64,000 nt of DNA from Ureibacillus xyleni (lineage in GTDB: Bacteria > Bacillota > Bacilli > Bacillales_A > Planococcaceae). The position numbers and the translations under genes were made by a program. The notes under the pieces were generated by a model. It searched no databases, was not told the origin of the DNA, and saw only the letters and a program-made list of their open reading frames with translations. This document shows positions 1 through 9,332 of this stretch, piece after piece (positions within the stretch are counted from its first letter, which is position 1; each line of letters opens with the position of its first letter). The DNA is taken from NCBI RefSeq assembly GCF_900217795.1, contig NZ_OBMQ01000011.1, positions 62,001 to 126,000 of the forward strand, written 5' to 3'.

Positions 1-26
1 AAAAATAACGACCAAAGCTTTTTCAT
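1..26 (-). CDS. 5' end of an unidentified, probably exported protein (partial)
   Basis: Only the first eight codons lie in the window. They read M-K-K-L-W-S-L-F, a typical start of a signal peptide. AAAGGGGG sits 7 nt before the ATG, and a promoter and a cre-like box lie just upstream. This context makes a real start likely. The product cannot be named; a catabolite-repressed secreted protein or solute-binding lipoprotein is a guess. Confidence 0.5.
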
Positions 27-45
27 TCGATTACCCCCTTTACTT

Positions 46-63
46 TTATAAAGCGCTTACATT
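46..63. promoter_or_regulatory. cre-like site (CcpA operator candidate)
   Basis: On the minus strand AATGTAAGCGCTTTATAA matches the cre consensus WWTGNAARCGNWNNCAWW at all but the final CA pair. It lies between the putative -10 and the start codon of the partial gene at 1-26, a place where bound CcpA would block transcription. The match is imperfect, so this is a candidate only. Confidence 0.4.
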
Positions 64-69
64 GCTTTG

Positions 70-97
70 AATATAAGATACTAAAAGCGAGTTACAA
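70..97 (-). promoter_or_regulatory. Putative sigma-A promoter for the left-edge gene
   Basis: On the minus strand a -35-like TTGTAA (92-97) and a -10-like TATATT (70-75) are separated by 16 bp. They face the partial gene at 1-26. Confidence 0.4.
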
Positions 98-107
98 ATT
101 GGTTACA

Positions 108-830
108 CAAAAAAAGATATCCGCCGGGCTAGGATATCTTTTTTTGCTGCGCCGAAAGCGAAAGCGACAGGCGCACACTTCCGCCGGGCTAGGATATCTT
201 TTTTTGCTGCGCCGAAAGCTTCAGCGACAGGCGCACACTTCCGCCGGGCTAGGATATCTTTTTTTGCTGCACCGAAAGCTTTAGCGACAGGTGCACACTT
301 CCGCCGGGCTAGGATATCTTTTTTTGCTGCGCCGAAAGCTTTAGCGACAGGCGCACACTTCCCCCGGGCTAGGATATCTTTTTTTGCTGCACCGAAAGCT
401 TTAGCGACAGGTGCACACTTCCGCCATACTAGGATTCCTATTTTTACTGAACTGAAAGCTTTTATGACAGGTGGAAAATCCCCCGGGCTAGGATATCTTT
501 TTTTGCTGCGCCGAAAGCTTTAGCGACAGGCGCACACTTCCCCCGGGCTAGGATATCTTTTTTTGCTGCACCGAAAGCTTTAGCGACAGGTGCACACTTC
601 CGCCGGGCTAGGATATCTTTTTTTGCTGCGCCGAAAGCTTCAGCGACAGGCGCACACTTCCGCCGGGCTAGGATATCTTTTTTTGCTGCACCGAAAGCTT
701 CAGCGACAGGTGCACACTTCCGCCATACTAGGATTTCTATTTTTACTGAACTGAAAGCTTTAATGACAGGTGGAAAATCCCCCGGGCTAGGATATCTTTT
801 TTTGCTGCAACGAAAGCTTCAGCAACAAAC
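108..830. repeat. 60-bp tandem repeat array (12 units) with hairpin arms
   Basis: About twelve head-to-tail 60-bp units, with junctions near 121, 181, 241, 301, 361, 421, 480, 540, 600, 660, 720 and 780. Each regular unit holds CCGGGCTAGGATATC, a T7 run, then an inverted repeat closed by TGCGCC/GGCGCA or by TGCACC/GGTGCA. The two arm types alternate, and both arms change together in all nine regular units. Units at 421 and 720 are diverged, and the block of five units (about 181-480) is repeated at 480-779, giving a 300-bp higher-order repeat. The left end (108-146) is a perfect 15-bp-arm hairpin flanked by A7/T7, which could terminate transcription both ways. The array lies between the left-edge gene and the regulator at 879-4070, with no credible gene in it. 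Confidence 0.9.
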
Positions 831-832
831 AT

Positions 833-923
833 AAAAAAACGCCAATGGATACAGAACCATATCCAGATTCTGTCTACATCAGCGCGAAATCATTTCAAAC
901 ACTTGGATAGTTGTATCCATTGG
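833..923 (-). terminator. Terminator of the MalT/SARP-like regulator gene
   Basis: On the minus strand CCAATGGATAC, inside the last codons of the gene, pairs over about 60 nt with GTATCCATTGG, followed by CG and seven T. A shorter hairpin, CAGAATC/GGTTCTG, lies inside the loop. The upstream arm being coding sequence is unusual for an intrinsic terminator. Confidence 0.55.
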
Positions 924-3900
924 TTCAATATTTAATTCTTCCTCTAACACCTCTACACATTTTTCATACCAGCGAACCGCTTGTGGACGATTATTTTGAT
1001 GGAAGTAAGCTAACATTAACAATCGATAACCTTCTTCCCACGTGCTATCATGTTGAATTAATTTCTCTGCCCAATCAATTGCAGATTGGTAATCTTCTAA
1101 ATCTGTGTAAATTTGGGCAATCTTTTCAATGACTAAAATGATTAGTTTATCAATTTCAGCTCTTTTGCCCTCTAACCATTGGAAAGAAGTTAAATCTTCT
1201 AATATTTGTCCTTTATACACGGAATATGCCTTTAAAAGCCACTCCAATGAAAAACTTGTGTTCCTTTCATTTAATCCTAATTTCGTAAACTTCTCGAAAA
1301 ATTCGATATCCGATAAAAAAGCATCAACGGGATGGAGTTTATACATTGATTGTTTTCGTAATATATATGGGCTTTCATCGCGTGCTAAACGATCTGGCTG
1401 TAACACTTTTAAACACGCATTGTAAGCCACTTTAAAGTCCCGGTTCATCGATTGCTCATCACTGTTCGGCCACAGGGCATTCATGATTTCTTCCTTTGCC
1501 ACGAAACGATTTCTATTAAAATACAAATATAAAAATAATTCCTTTGCTTTTTCTCGTTTCCATTCTTTGTCGACTATTTCAAACCCATCTCGAAACATCG
1601 TAAATGGTCCTAATAGATATAAGGTAAACGAATGTTTTGGAATTAATTTATCTTGATTTAACTGAAGAAACTGAGCAATTTGTTGAATGTTTCGATTATC
1701 TGGCTCCATTTCTAAAGCCTGATTTACTACCTCCCAAAATTTTAAGAAACTTTCTGGTCCAAATAAAGTTCGTTTATTTAAAAAGAAATAAAAATCATGT
1801 TCATTGCATAATGCAGCAAAGGCTTCAAATTCTTTCACAAATTCTGGCATATCTTCATTTTTGTATGCTATATATGAAAGCCAAAAATTCGTCACCATGA
1901 TGCCGTAATTATCTGGACTTAGCGAAAATAACTCTTTTGCCTTTAGAGCACATTTTTTTGCTTCTAATAAATTATTGTTCTCTATATGAATGATAGTAGA
2001 TGCTGTTAATAATAATGCCGTCACCCATTGATCTTGTGCCCTTTCCGTTTCATATAACCCTAATTTCACATAAGTCAATGCCTCATGAAGAACACCTTGT
2101 CTTGCCTTAACAATTGCTAAACCTAAATAAGATTCTGCTTTTGCTCTTGATACATGAATCTCGTCCATTAATTCAATCGCTTTTAAATAACACGTTTCTG
2201 CTTCTTCTAAATGTAAGGCATTTAATAATCGAGTTGCATGTCCTTTTCGTAAGTAAGCAACTGCTAATGCAAACTGGGAATGGTCTTGGTAACTATTATT
2301 AATGGTACTTAATGTACAGCGCAATGCTTCTTCATTTTCACCTAGAAACGTTAAAATTAATGCATGTAACACATCCGATTCACGGTGAGCATCTAATGAG
2401 TAGTCATGCTCATTTTCCCTTAGATGTATGCGCTTCCTTGCTTGAACAAGTTTGCCTTGTCGCAGCAACATTCGGACATCTAAATTTCCTCGGGCTAAAA
2501 TATGTTGGGGTAGTCCTTTTGAAAGTACCCATTGTTCCGCTTCTCCAGCTCTACCTAAATTCACTAGATTTTCAGCATATTGACGTTGTAGAGATTGAAG
2601 TTCTTCCGTATCAATTTCAACCGAGTCAACCAAATTTAACGCATTCATTAAATATGTTTGTGCTAAAGCAGGCTGTATCGTATCTAAATAAATATGAGCT
2701 ATCCCTGCATTCGCCTTTAAAATATAGAAAAGATCTTGTTGCTTTGTTGCAAAGTATAAACATTTTTCATAGGCCTTTTTAGCTTTTTCGTATTGTGCAC
2801 GATATCGTTGGCACTCGCCTTCAAAAAAATATAACGGATAAAAGTGTGTTCTACTGTCTTCTCCTAGTTCTTTAACTCTTTCAAGGAAATAATCAAACTG
2901 ACCTGCACGGATAAACGTCGGTGCAAATGTCACTAATGTCGTCGCAATCAGCTCTTCGTCATTTGAATTAAATGCATGATATAACGCATTAACAGGATCT
3001 TTCTGTTCTAAAAAGTAACTTGTAGCTTGTTTATGGAGTTCGGTCCACTGTTTGTAGTCCCTTTCCTGCATTTTCGACTCAAGGAACTGTTTAAAAAGCG
3101 CATGAAAACGAAATTCCTGAAACCCAATTAAAGGCTGAATAAAGGCATGATGTTTTACGAGCTCCTTTAGTTGATTTGCCATCTCATTATTATAAAAAGT
3201 TTCGATAAGTTGAAGAGAAAACGTTTGGAAAATGCTGTATTTTAGTAATGCCTCTTGTTGTACATCATTTAAATTTTCAAATACCTCTTCCGACAAGTAT
3301 GAAAAGAAATCTTGTAAAGAAAACTTAGCAATCTCCTGAATTGGCAAAGTGCTCTCCGTTGATTGCATAGCTAATAGTAAAATAACAATCGGCCAGCCCT
3401 CAGATAAAGTAAGAATATTTTTCACTTCTTCTTTTGAAAGTTGTCGATCAAAGAAATCCTCAAATAAAATTTCCACTTCCTCAGCAGAAAAAACAAAATC
3501 TTCTTCTTTACACTCTACTAAGTTCGCATTCATACGTAATGGCAAAATACACTTCCAATTTGGATAGATTCTCGATGCCACGATAAAATGAATATGAGGT
3601 GGTAAATGTTCAACAATTTTATCCATTATATAATTTATTTGAAACACATGATTGACGAGATGAAAATCATCAATAATAACATATAAAGGTTCCGTCATCT
3701 TACAAAATTCATTAATAAATGTACGATAAAGTTTGTTCAAGTCTTCTATTTTCGGAAAACTAGAAAAATGATCCCACTCCTCCACATCACTACCAAAGGA
3801 AGGATATACACGCTGAATGCTATAAAATAAATGCCTTAAAAAAGGTAAAATGTCATCATCATCTTCAGTTACCTGATACCAAGAGAAGCGCTGTTTCTGC

Positions 3901-4070
3901 GTAATCATTAGCTGGGCAAGGGCGGATGTTTTCCCAAAACCTGCTCCACTATGGACAACAGTTAATTTTACATGTCCACTTTTTGATAGTTTTTTAAGTA
4001 AACGACTTCTGTGCAAATAATGAATTGATGGATCTGGTGGAATAAGTTTTGAAAGCAATACATGATTCAA
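879..4070 (-). CDS. Large MalT/SARP-like transcriptional regulator (STAND ATPase, TPR, BTAD)
   Basis: A 1063-residue putative signal-responsive transcription activator. The N-terminus is an NTPase of the MalT/STAND type: Walker A GAGFGKTS near residues 43-50 and a Walker B-like LYVIIDDFH near 130. A long helical TPR-like middle follows (about 350-800). The C-terminal 250 residues read LYLLGPFTMFRDG then KAKELFLYLYFNRNR, an OmpR-type winged helix followed by a bacterial transcriptional activator domain, as in SARP regulators. In MalT the DNA-binding domain is LuxR-type, so this is a different arrangement. The start is TTG, 8 nt after AAAGGAGG; the next in-frame ATG lacks such a site. The gene stands alone, with no linked transporter or enzyme in view, so its inducer and targets are unknown. 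The left-edge gene is one possible target. Confidence 0.85.
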   Translation of the reverse strand: MNHVLLSKLIPPDPSIHYLHRSRLLKKLSKSGHVKLTVVHSGAGFGKTSALAQLMITQKQRFSWYQVTEDDDDILPFLRHLFYSIQRVYPSFGSDVEEWDHFSSFPKIEDLNKLYRTFINEFCKMTEPLYVIIDDFHLVNHVFQINYIMDKIVEHLPPHIHFIVASRIYPNWKCILPLRMNANLVECKEEDFVFSAEEVEILFEDFFDRQLSKEEVKNILTLSEGWPIVILLLAMQSTESTLPIQEIAKFSLQDFFSYLSEEVFENLNDVQQEALLKYSIFQTFSLQLIETFYNNEMANQLKELVKHHAFIQPLIGFQEFRFHALFKQFLESKMQERDYKQWTELHKQATSYFLEQKDPVNALYHAFNSNDEELIATTLVTFAPTFIRAGQFDYFLERVKELGEDSRTHFYPLYFFEGECQRYRAQYEKAKKAYEKCLYFATKQQDLFYILKANAGIAHIYLDTIQPALAQTYLMNALNLVDSVEIDTEELQSLQRQYAENLVNLGRAGEAEQWVLSKGLPQHILARGNLDVRMLLRQGKLVQARKRIHLRENEHDYSLDAHRESDVLHALILTFLGENEEALRCTLSTINNSYQDHSQFALAVAYLRKGHATRLLNALHLEEAETCYLKAIELMDEIHVSRAKAESYLGLAIVKARQGVLHEALTYVKLGLYETERAQDQWVTALLLTASTIIHIENNNLLEAKKCALKAKELFSLSPDNYGIMVTNFWLSYIAYKNEDMPEFVKEFEAFAALCNEHDFYFFLNKRTLFGPESFLKFWEVVNQALEMEPDNRNIQQIAQFLQLNQDKLIPKHSFTLYLLGPFTMFRDGFEIVDKEWKREKAKELFLYLYFNRNRFVAKEEIMNALWPNSDEQSMNRDFKVAYNACLKVLQPDRLARDESPYILRKQSMYKLHPVDAFLSDIEFFEKFTKLGLNERNTSFSLEWLLKAYSVYKGQILEDLTSFQWLEGKRAEIDKLIILVIEKIAQIYTDLEDYQSAIDWAEKLIQHDSTWEEGYRLLMLAYFHQNNRPQAVRWYEKCVEVLEEELNIEPMDTTIQVFEMISR

Positions 4071-4150
4071 AACGAAAACCTCCTTTCATTATTCATAATT
4101 TTCTAACCACTTTTCTCTACTTTATCATATTTACATGTATTATTTTGTCA

Positions 4151-4195
4151 AAAAAGGGCTGACAATTAAGATTTTTTTCTCTTAAAAGTCAGCCC
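4151..4195 (-). terminator. Terminator of ypvA
   Basis: On the minus strand GGGCTGAC pairs with GTCAGCCC, with a second A/T-rich stem in the loop, followed by TTTTTT. It starts 8 nt after the ypvA stop. Confidence 0.9.
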
Positions 4196-4202
4196 TCATT
4201 AT

Positions 4203-6104
4203 TTACATTGGATTTACTGGTAAAATATCAACAAACTCATCTTTCACTTTTTGATCTTCTTCATTCAACAGAATATGAATATCTCCATAATCATTAGAAG
4301 TTCGAATTAAGCGACCCATTCCTTGTTGGAGACGTAGCTGCATAAATGGTAATTCCACTTCCTCAAAAGGATTTTCAGAAAACGACCTTTTTGCATCAAA
4401 TAGTGGGTCGTGCGGTGGGAACGGTAAATCAAAAATAATAACACGTGTTAGTGCTTCTTCTGGTAAATCTAATCCTTCCCATAAATGATAAGAACATAAT
4501 GTTTTAACAGTTCCTTCTTGGAAATCACGGACAATGGCAGAAAGTTCTCGATCCCCTTCAAAAGCAACCGTAAGTCGTGCCATCATCGATAATTTTGATT
4601 TAAACTGCAGCATCGCTTGTTTTGATTTAAATAAAATTAACGTTTGTTTGTCTTCTTTTAACAATTGCTCCACTTTTGCGACTTTTTCATCCTGTGCTAA
4701 TTCGTGTAAATAGATTTTCATAACATCCTCATAGTCGAATGGAGATGGTACACTAAAGGATTGGTATTTTTTTATTCCTAAACTGTAGGCAATATATGAA
4801 AAATCCTTTTTAACAGACAAAGTTGCCGATGAAAAGACAATTGGCGTTTTTTTCGAGAACAACTTCTCTTGAAGAACCTCTGTAATTAGTCGTGGCATAA
4901 TGACTAATGTTTCTTCTCCATCTGTATCTTCCAACCAATCAACCGCATCGCCTTGTGCAACAAAAATTTTGATTGCCGCTTGATATTGCTCTAAAAATTC
5001 CTCTGCCATATTTAATTCGTATTCTGGAATCATATATAATTCCGATTCAAACACAAATTCCTCTAGCAATTGTTCTACATCTAGAATTAATTGTTTCCCA
5101 AGGCCAATTAATCGAGCAGATTTTTTTATCGTTTTGCGATCTTCCTCTGAAGGAACAACATCGTCACGAAGTTGGTCAAAAAATAACTCATGATCGTCTT
5201 GTAATTTTTCCATTGTGTACAATGTTTTTTCCCTTACACCATCAACCATTAAACGTTCAAGTAAATTAACAATCGTGTTGCTTTGAACTTTTACTGTCAT
5301 TGCTTTTTGAGCAGCATACTCAAGTAAATGCCCTTCGTCTAAAACAATCATCGACACTTCTGGTAAAAGTGGTAATTGTCCTTCACGTTCACGGGATTCT
5401 TTCGTTGCCAAATGCTCCATTAAAAAATCTTGAGAGCAAATAATTAAATCCGTAGACTTTCGGTAATGAGCACGATGTAAAGATTGACCACAACGGTTGC
5501 GCATATCACAAACAGAACATTGCATGATAGCATTGAAATTCACCTTTTGCCAATCTTCATCGCTAACTGTTGGATAATCACTTCTTGCGCCAAATGGTTC
5601 AATAGACAGCATAGAACCTTGTGCATAAACACCATCTGGAATCGACATCGCAATATCATCAATCCATTCATCTGTTACGACTTTCTCTGTTTCTTCAAAA
5701 CGTTTTAAACATAAATATTGATCACGAGATTTTGCTAAACGAACATCGATTGTTAAACCTAAATGTTCGGTTAATTTATAAATATCGCCGCCTTCTTTGA
5801 CAAGTTGGTCGATTAATGTTTCGTCCGCGCATGCGATTAAGGCCGGTCTTCCTGTATAACGGGCATATGAAATTGCAGGTAATAGATATGCAATCGTTTT
5901 ACCCGTACCAACACCTGCCTCAGCAAATAGAACATTTTTTTCTTTTAAAGCCTGTTCAATTTGGTAGGCCATGAAAATTTGTTCATCACGACATTCAAAC
6001 CCTTTTTCTGGTAACTCATCATAAAGGACGTCACCCATCCAATCTCCTAATGAGTCAAAAAAACTTTTCTCTCTAGATAATTCAAACGGTAAAGACTGTC
6101 TCAT
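4203..6104 (-). CDS. ypvA: DinG-family ATP-dependent helicase YpvA
   Basis: A superfamily 2 (XPD/DinG-like) DNA helicase, probably unwinding recombination or repair intermediates. Walker A EAGVGTGKT and the DEGH box are plain. Four cysteines (one in QYLCLKR, three in CSVCDMRNRC) sit between them in the pattern that holds the [4Fe-4S] cluster of DinG/XPD. There is no exonuclease domain, unlike the second family member at 23299-26118. The frame opens at 6122, but AAGGAG lies inside those first codons and serves the ATG at 6104, giving 633 residues; B. subtilis YpvA is about 640. Synteny with ypsC and gpsB supports the name. The physiological role in Bacillus is not established. Confidence 0.9.
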   Translation of the reverse strand: MRQSLPFELSREKSFFDSLGDWMGDVLYDELPEKGFECRDEQIFMAYQIEQALKEKNVLFAEAGVGTGKTIAYLLPAISYARYTGRPALIACADETLIDQLVKEGGDIYKLTEHLGLTIDVRLAKSRDQYLCLKRFEETEKVVTDEWIDDIAMSIPDGVYAQGSMLSIEPFGARSDYPTVSDEDWQKVNFNAIMQCSVCDMRNRCGQSLHRAHYRKSTDLIICSQDFLMEHLATKESREREGQLPLLPEVSMIVLDEGHLLEYAAQKAMTVKVQSNTIVNLLERLMVDGVREKTLYTMEKLQDDHELFFDQLRDDVVPSEEDRKTIKKSARLIGLGKQLILDVEQLLEEFVFESELYMIPEYELNMAEEFLEQYQAAIKIFVAQGDAVDWLEDTDGEETLVIMPRLITEVLQEKLFSKKTPIVFSSATLSVKKDFSYIAYSLGIKKYQSFSVPSPFDYEDVMKIYLHELAQDEKVAKVEQLLKEDKQTLILFKSKQAMLQFKSKLSMMARLTVAFEGDRELSAIVRDFQEGTVKTLCSYHLWEGLDLPEEALTRVIIFDLPFPPHDPLFDAKRSFSENPFEEVELPFMQLRLQQGMGRLIRTSNDYGDIHILLNEEDQKVKDEFVDILPVNPM

Positions 6105-6210
6105 TATTCTATTCTCCTTCATCTATATGTCTAGTAACAAGCTGGCCTACAGTTTTGTAAGTGACTATAACTTGAACTAGACACCTCTCAAACTAACTCC
6201 TTTATAAAAA

Positions 6211-6246
6211 GACATTGAAACGGAAGGAGACCGTTCTCCTTCCGTT
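6211..6246 (-). terminator. Terminator of ypsC
   Basis: On the minus strand ACGGAAGGAGA pairs with TCTCCTTCCGT across a 4-nt loop. The T-rich tail is imperfect (TTCAATGTCTTTTT). Confidence 0.8.
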
Positions 6247-6268
6247 AAAATATACTATTCAGCTCATG

Positions 6269-7405
6269 CTAGTCACGTTTTGATTTTTGACCCCAATATT
6301 GGTAAAGGTCCGTACGAATAAACCCGTTAAATAGTTTACGTTTTTTTGTTGCTTTTTTTCCATATAGTTGCTCAAAGTTCTCCATCGAAGAAAGCATATA
6401 AACAGACCAAGTTGGATAATTTTTCATAACATTTCCTAAGTCTTTAATCACTTTTTCAATTTCCTCTTTTTCCCCAATACGTTCTCCATATGGTGGGTTC
6501 GAAATTATTACACCATCTGTTAATCTCGTTGTAAAGTCAGTTGCTTGCATTTGTTTAAACGTAATTAAATCTGCAAATCCTGCTTCAAGTGCATTGTCTT
6601 GAGCAACTTGGACCATACGATGATCAATATCTGAACCAATAATTTCAAGGGGCTGATCATATTTTGCAAGGTCATCTGCTTCATTTCGAGCATCGTCCCA
6701 AATTTTTGCTTTCATCCAAGGCCAATCTTCTGAAATAAATTCTCGATTGTAGCCAGGTGCAATGTTTTGACCAATCATGGCAGCTTCTAACGGAATGGTA
6801 CCGGAACCACAAAACAGGTCGACAAATGGTCTAGTTGGGCTCCATTTTGATATTTTCACTAATGCCGCAGCAAGAGTTTCCTTTAAAGGCGCTTCCCCTT
6901 GTGTTTGTCTATAGCCACGCTTATGTAAACCAACACCAGAAGTATCGATGGTTAATGTTGCTACATCTTTTAAAATAGACACTTCTATTTTATAACTTGA
7001 ACCAGATTCGTCTAAGAATCCAAGACGTTTGTAATGAAACTTCATTCTTTCAACAATTGCTTTCTTTACAATTGCCTGACAATCAGGAACACTAAATAAT
7101 TTAGATTTAACAGATTTACCAGATACAGGGAAGTTTGCATCAACTGGTAAATATTGTTCCCAATTAATTGCTTTTGTATTCTCGAATAATTGATCAAAAG
7201 TTTCTACTGGAAATTCTGCAACAACAATTTTGACACGATCTGCTACTCGTAACCAAAGATTACACCTTGCAATTGCTGTTTCATCACCTTCAAAATAGAC
7301 TTTGCCATTTTCTACTCTCGTCTCATATCCTAAATCTTGTACTTCTTGCGCTACAATCGACTCAAGTCCCATTGCAGCTGTTGCTACTAATTGATATTTT
7401 GCCAT
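6269..7405 (-). CDS. ypsC: THUMP-domain RNA N-methyltransferase (RlmL-like, YpsC)
   Basis: A SAM-dependent methyltransferase expected to modify a guanine in 23S rRNA, by similarity to the N-terminal half of E. coli RlmL. A ferredoxin-like plus THUMP region fills the first ~160 residues. The Rossmann methyltransferase domain carries PFVDLFCGSGTIPLEAA (SAM-binding motif I) and the NPPYGERIG catalytic motif near residues 300-310. Its 378 residues match the family. Its start overlaps the stop of the PAS-GGDEF-EAL gene by one base (TAATG), so the two may be translationally coupled, an unexpected partnership. In B. subtilis this gene lies between rnpB and ypvA, as here apart from the inserted signalling gene. 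Confidence 0.9.
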   Translation of the reverse strand: MAKYQLVATAAMGLESIVAQEVQDLGYETRVENGKVYFEGDETAIARCNLWLRVADRVKIVVAEFPVETFDQLFENTKAINWEQYLPVDANFPVSGKSVKSKLFSVPDCQAIVKKAIVERMKFHYKRLGFLDESGSSYKIEVSILKDVATLTIDTSGVGLHKRGYRQTQGEAPLKETLAAALVKISKWSPTRPFVDLFCGSGTIPLEAAMIGQNIAPGYNREFISEDWPWMKAKIWDDARNEADDLAKYDQPLEIIGSDIDHRMVQVAQDNALEAGFADLITFKQMQATDFTTRLTDGVIISNPPYGERIGEKEEIEKVIKDLGNVMKNYPTWSVYMLSSMENFEQLYGKKATKKRKLFNGFIRTDLYQYWGQKSKRD

Positions 7406-9156
7406 TATTCAATTTCTCCTTGATGTTCATATTCCCAAAGTTGTAAAAATTCAATTAACTCATCCATTGGGATTGGTTTACTGAAATAATACCCTTGAAT
7501 ATAATCACAACCCATTTCACGCAAAATATTAATTTGCTGAATACTTTCAACACCTTCTGCGATCACTTTCATGTTTAGTCGATGTGCCATTTGGATAATT
7601 GCATCTACTACCGCCTGTTTATCATCCAAGTTAACAATATGATGGATAAAACTACGGTCAATCTTTAAATAATCCAATGGAAAACGCACTAAGTAACTTA
7701 AGGAAGAATAACCTGTCCCAAAATCATCAATAGATAATTTAAAGCCGAGTTGTTTCAAGCGCACTAGCTTACGGATTGTATCTTCCTCGCTATTCATTAC
7801 TGTACGTTCAGTAACTTCTATTTCAAAATTTTGGGCGGATGTATTGTATTTTTCTAACGTCTTCTGTATGGATTCTAAGAAATTTTGTTGTTGGAAGTGT
7901 ATGCTAGAAATATTAATGGAAATGGATAATTTTGAATATCCCGCCATTCGCAAAACCGCTAACTCTTCACAAGCCTTCTCCAAAATGATTTCACTGATTG
8001 GAATAATTAATCCTGTTTCCTCAGCGTAAGGAATAAATTCTGCTGGCGAAACAAATCCCAGCTTGTCATTTTTCCATCGCACAAGCGCTTCTAACCCAAT
8101 AATTTTGTTCTTTTTAATATTTACTTTTGGCTGATAATACAATTCAAAGTCACGATGTTCAATTGCTTTTCGAATTTCAGTATCGAGCGTAATTAATCGT
8201 TCGTTATCCGTGTTTAGTTCTTCAAAATAAAATGAGAAACCATTTCGTCCATTTTGTTTTGAAAAATACATCGCTTTATCTGCACGATTCACTAAATCGT
8301 CCGTTGTAACACCATCATGCGGATAAATACTTATTCCTATACTTGTTGATACAAATAATTCTTGGTTATTAATTAAAACTGGTCTTTCAATTTCACGAAT
8401 CACTTCTTCAGCAAACTTCGCCGCTTCTCTAGGATGATGAATGTTAGTAAGAGTTATAACAAATTCATCACCACCGTAACGAGCAACAATGTCTTTGTTA
8501 TTTAATAATCGTTTTATTCGTTTTGCAACTTCGACTAAAAGTAAGTCGCCAATTGAATGTCCTAGTGTATCATTTACTTGTTTAAAACGGTCTAAGTCTA
8601 AGAAAAAAACTGCATGTTGAACAGAGTTTAGAGACGTCGATGAAGATTCTAAGAGGGTATTCATTTTCTCAAGAAAGGCGAAACGGTTATTTACATCTGT
8701 TAGTGAATCAGTTAGAGCACGTTTTTCCAACTCATTTTCAACAGTTTTTCGTTCGGATAAGTCCGTGAATATCCCACAATAATTCGTTACATTCCCTTTT
8801 TCGTCCTTAATTTTAATAATTGTTAACCACTCCGGATAAATTTCACCCGTTTTTCGGCGATTCCATATTTCACCTTGCCAGACACCATGTTCAGACAAAT
8901 TCTTCCACATTTCAATATAGAAAGCGCGATCATGGACACCAGATTGTAGGATAGTTGGATTTTTTCCGACAACTTCGTCAAATTTATATCCTGTAACAAT
9001 TTCAAAGGCTGGATTCACAATAATGATGTTTCTATCAGCATCAGTGACCATAATTCCTTCATAGATATTCTCGAAGATCTTCATGAAGATTTGATAAGGA
9101 TAAGCAAATTTTCCGTTTTCACTTATTTTATTCAACATACTTAAAGCGTCCCTCAT
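7405..9156 (-). CDS. PAS-GGDEF-EAL cyclic-di-GMP signalling protein
   Basis: A 583-residue putative cytosolic c-di-GMP enzyme. A PAS domain (about residues 25-140, with the LSERK linker) precedes a GGDEF domain with intact RYGGDEF and an EAL domain with EALVRW, DDFGTGYSS and KIDRSFI. Both catalytic signatures look intact, so it could make or degrade c-di-GMP; such tandem proteins often have one dominant activity. There are no membrane segments. The frame runs up to 9225, but AGGGAGAATCAAT directly precedes the ATG at 9156, and the longer version would run into the hairpin at 9187-9210. The gene is inserted between rnpB and ypsC relative to B. subtilis. Confidence 0.93.
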   Translation of the reverse strand: MRDALSMLNKISENGKFAYPYQIFMKIFENIYEGIMVTDADRNIIIVNPAFEIVTGYKFDEVVGKNPTILQSGVHDRAFYIEMWKNLSEHGVWQGEIWNRRKTGEIYPEWLTIIKIKDEKGNVTNYCGIFTDLSERKTVENELEKRALTDSLTDVNNRFAFLEKMNTLLESSSTSLNSVQHAVFFLDLDRFKQVNDTLGHSIGDLLLVEVAKRIKRLLNNKDIVARYGGDEFVITLTNIHHPREAAKFAEEVIREIERPVLINNQELFVSTSIGISIYPHDGVTTDDLVNRADKAMYFSKQNGRNGFSFYFEELNTDNERLITLDTEIRKAIEHRDFELYYQPKVNIKKNKIIGLEALVRWKNDKLGFVSPAEFIPYAEETGLIIPISEIILEKACEELAVLRMAGYSKLSISINISSIHFQQQNFLESIQKTLEKYNTSAQNFEIEVTERTVMNSEEDTIRKLVRLKQLGFKLSIDDFGTGYSSLSYLVRFPLDYLKIDRSFIHHIVNLDDKQAVVDAIIQMAHRLNMKVIAEGVESIQQINILREMGCDYIQGYYFSKPIPMDELIEFLQLWEYEHQGEIE

Positions 9157-9180
9157 ATTGATTCTCCCTATTCTCTCTAA

Positions 9181-9210
9181 AAGAAAGGCTCTCCAAAGAA
9201 ATGGAGAGCC
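9181..9210 (-). terminator. Terminator of rnpB
   Basis: On the minus strand GGCTCTCC pairs with GGAGAGCC across 8 nt, followed by TTTCTTTT. It lies between rnpB and the start of the PAS-GGDEF-EAL gene. Confidence 0.75.
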
Positions 9211-9332
9211 TATCGTATTGAGCATATGCCCTTATGTATCACATACCATCTCTTTTTTAAGAGAAGTATGTTTTAATCGGACATTCTTTAGTCCTGTTTA
9301 ATTTTTATTGATGAGGTTTATTATGTTATTTA

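Noticed and set aside
99-284. Open frame through the 60-bp repeats reading SAGLGYLFLLRRK repeatedly
   Set aside because: 60 bp is 20 codons, so any array of this kind gives a repeating frame. There is no ribosome-binding site, it stops inside the array, and the sequence is explained by hairpins and T-runs.
108-830. CRISPR array
   Set aside because: The repeats are head-to-tail 60-bp units without unique spacers, and no cas genes are nearby.
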